Below are positions 13,299 to 13,303 of a stretch of 13,303 nt of DNA, piece after piece. Each line of letters starts with the position of its first letter. Positions within the stretch are counted from its first letter, which is position 1. Both the position numbers and the translations under genes were made by a program. Source of the DNA: HGM12669 sp048527645 (GTDB lineage: Bacteria; Bacillota; Clostridia; Oscillospirales; CAG-272); assembly GCA_048527645.1 (NCBI GenBank), contig DBGFNI010000094.1, positions 1 through 13,303 of the forward strand. Reading direction: 5' to 3'. The notes below the pieces were generated by a model. The model was not told where the DNA came from. It did no database searches and worked only from the letters and a program-made list of their open reading frames with translations.

Positions 13299-13303
13299 CA
13301 TTT

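Noticed and set aside
1..13303. CRISPR array, insertion sequence, prophage or defence island
   Set aside because: No regularly spaced repeats, transposase or integrase motifs, or att-like duplications were seen, including beside the tRNA genes.

Overview
The window looks like chromosomal DNA from a low-to-mid-GC Gram-positive bacterium, most likely a gut-type member of the Clostridia (Oscillospirales-like). This rests on strong GGAGG-type ribosome binding sites before almost every gene, consensus sigma-A promoters, a lipoprotein-type solute-binding protein, an MgtE magnesium channel, tRNA genes with encoded CCA, and compact GC-rich intrinsic terminators. The genus cannot be set from the sequence alone. 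I see no transposase, phage gene, CRISPR array or other sign of transfer. The content is mostly core housekeeping and transport.

Layout from left to right: (1) prfC (release factor 3), lacking only its first few codons at the window edge, on +. (2) A terminator region shared with the convergent mgtE on -. (3) A leader of about 360 nt before mgtE, holding a consensus promoter, a 32-codon open reading frame with its own ribosome binding site, long-range pairings and a strong intrinsic terminator. It looks like a transcription-attenuation control region and is the most interesting part of the window. (4) A 60-residue uncharacterised protein on -. (5) A HAD phosphatase (Gph-like) on + with a consensus promoter. 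(6) A tRNA-Asp(GTC)/tRNA-Thr(GGT) pair with its own promoter and terminator. (7) A YczE-like (DUF6198-type) membrane protein on +. (8) A complete branched-chain amino acid ABC operon livJ-livH-livM-livG-livF on -, running from a consensus promoter at about 10802-10830 to a bidirectional terminator at 5854-5898. (9) A CBM9-like cytoplasmic protein on +, divergent from livJ. (10) comM (YifB-type Mg-chelatase-like AAA+ ATPase) on -, convergent with the CBM9-like gene through a shared terminator.

The liv genes form one functional unit. LivJ is a lipid-anchored binding protein, LivH and LivM are the two permeases, and LivG and LivF are the two ATPases. HMGF are packed within a few bases of each other, suggesting translational coupling. 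A run of stem-loops separates livJ from livHMGF, as expected where the binding protein is made in excess. LivM carries an unusual charged C-terminal tail. The remaining genes are single transcription units with no obvious functional link to each other.
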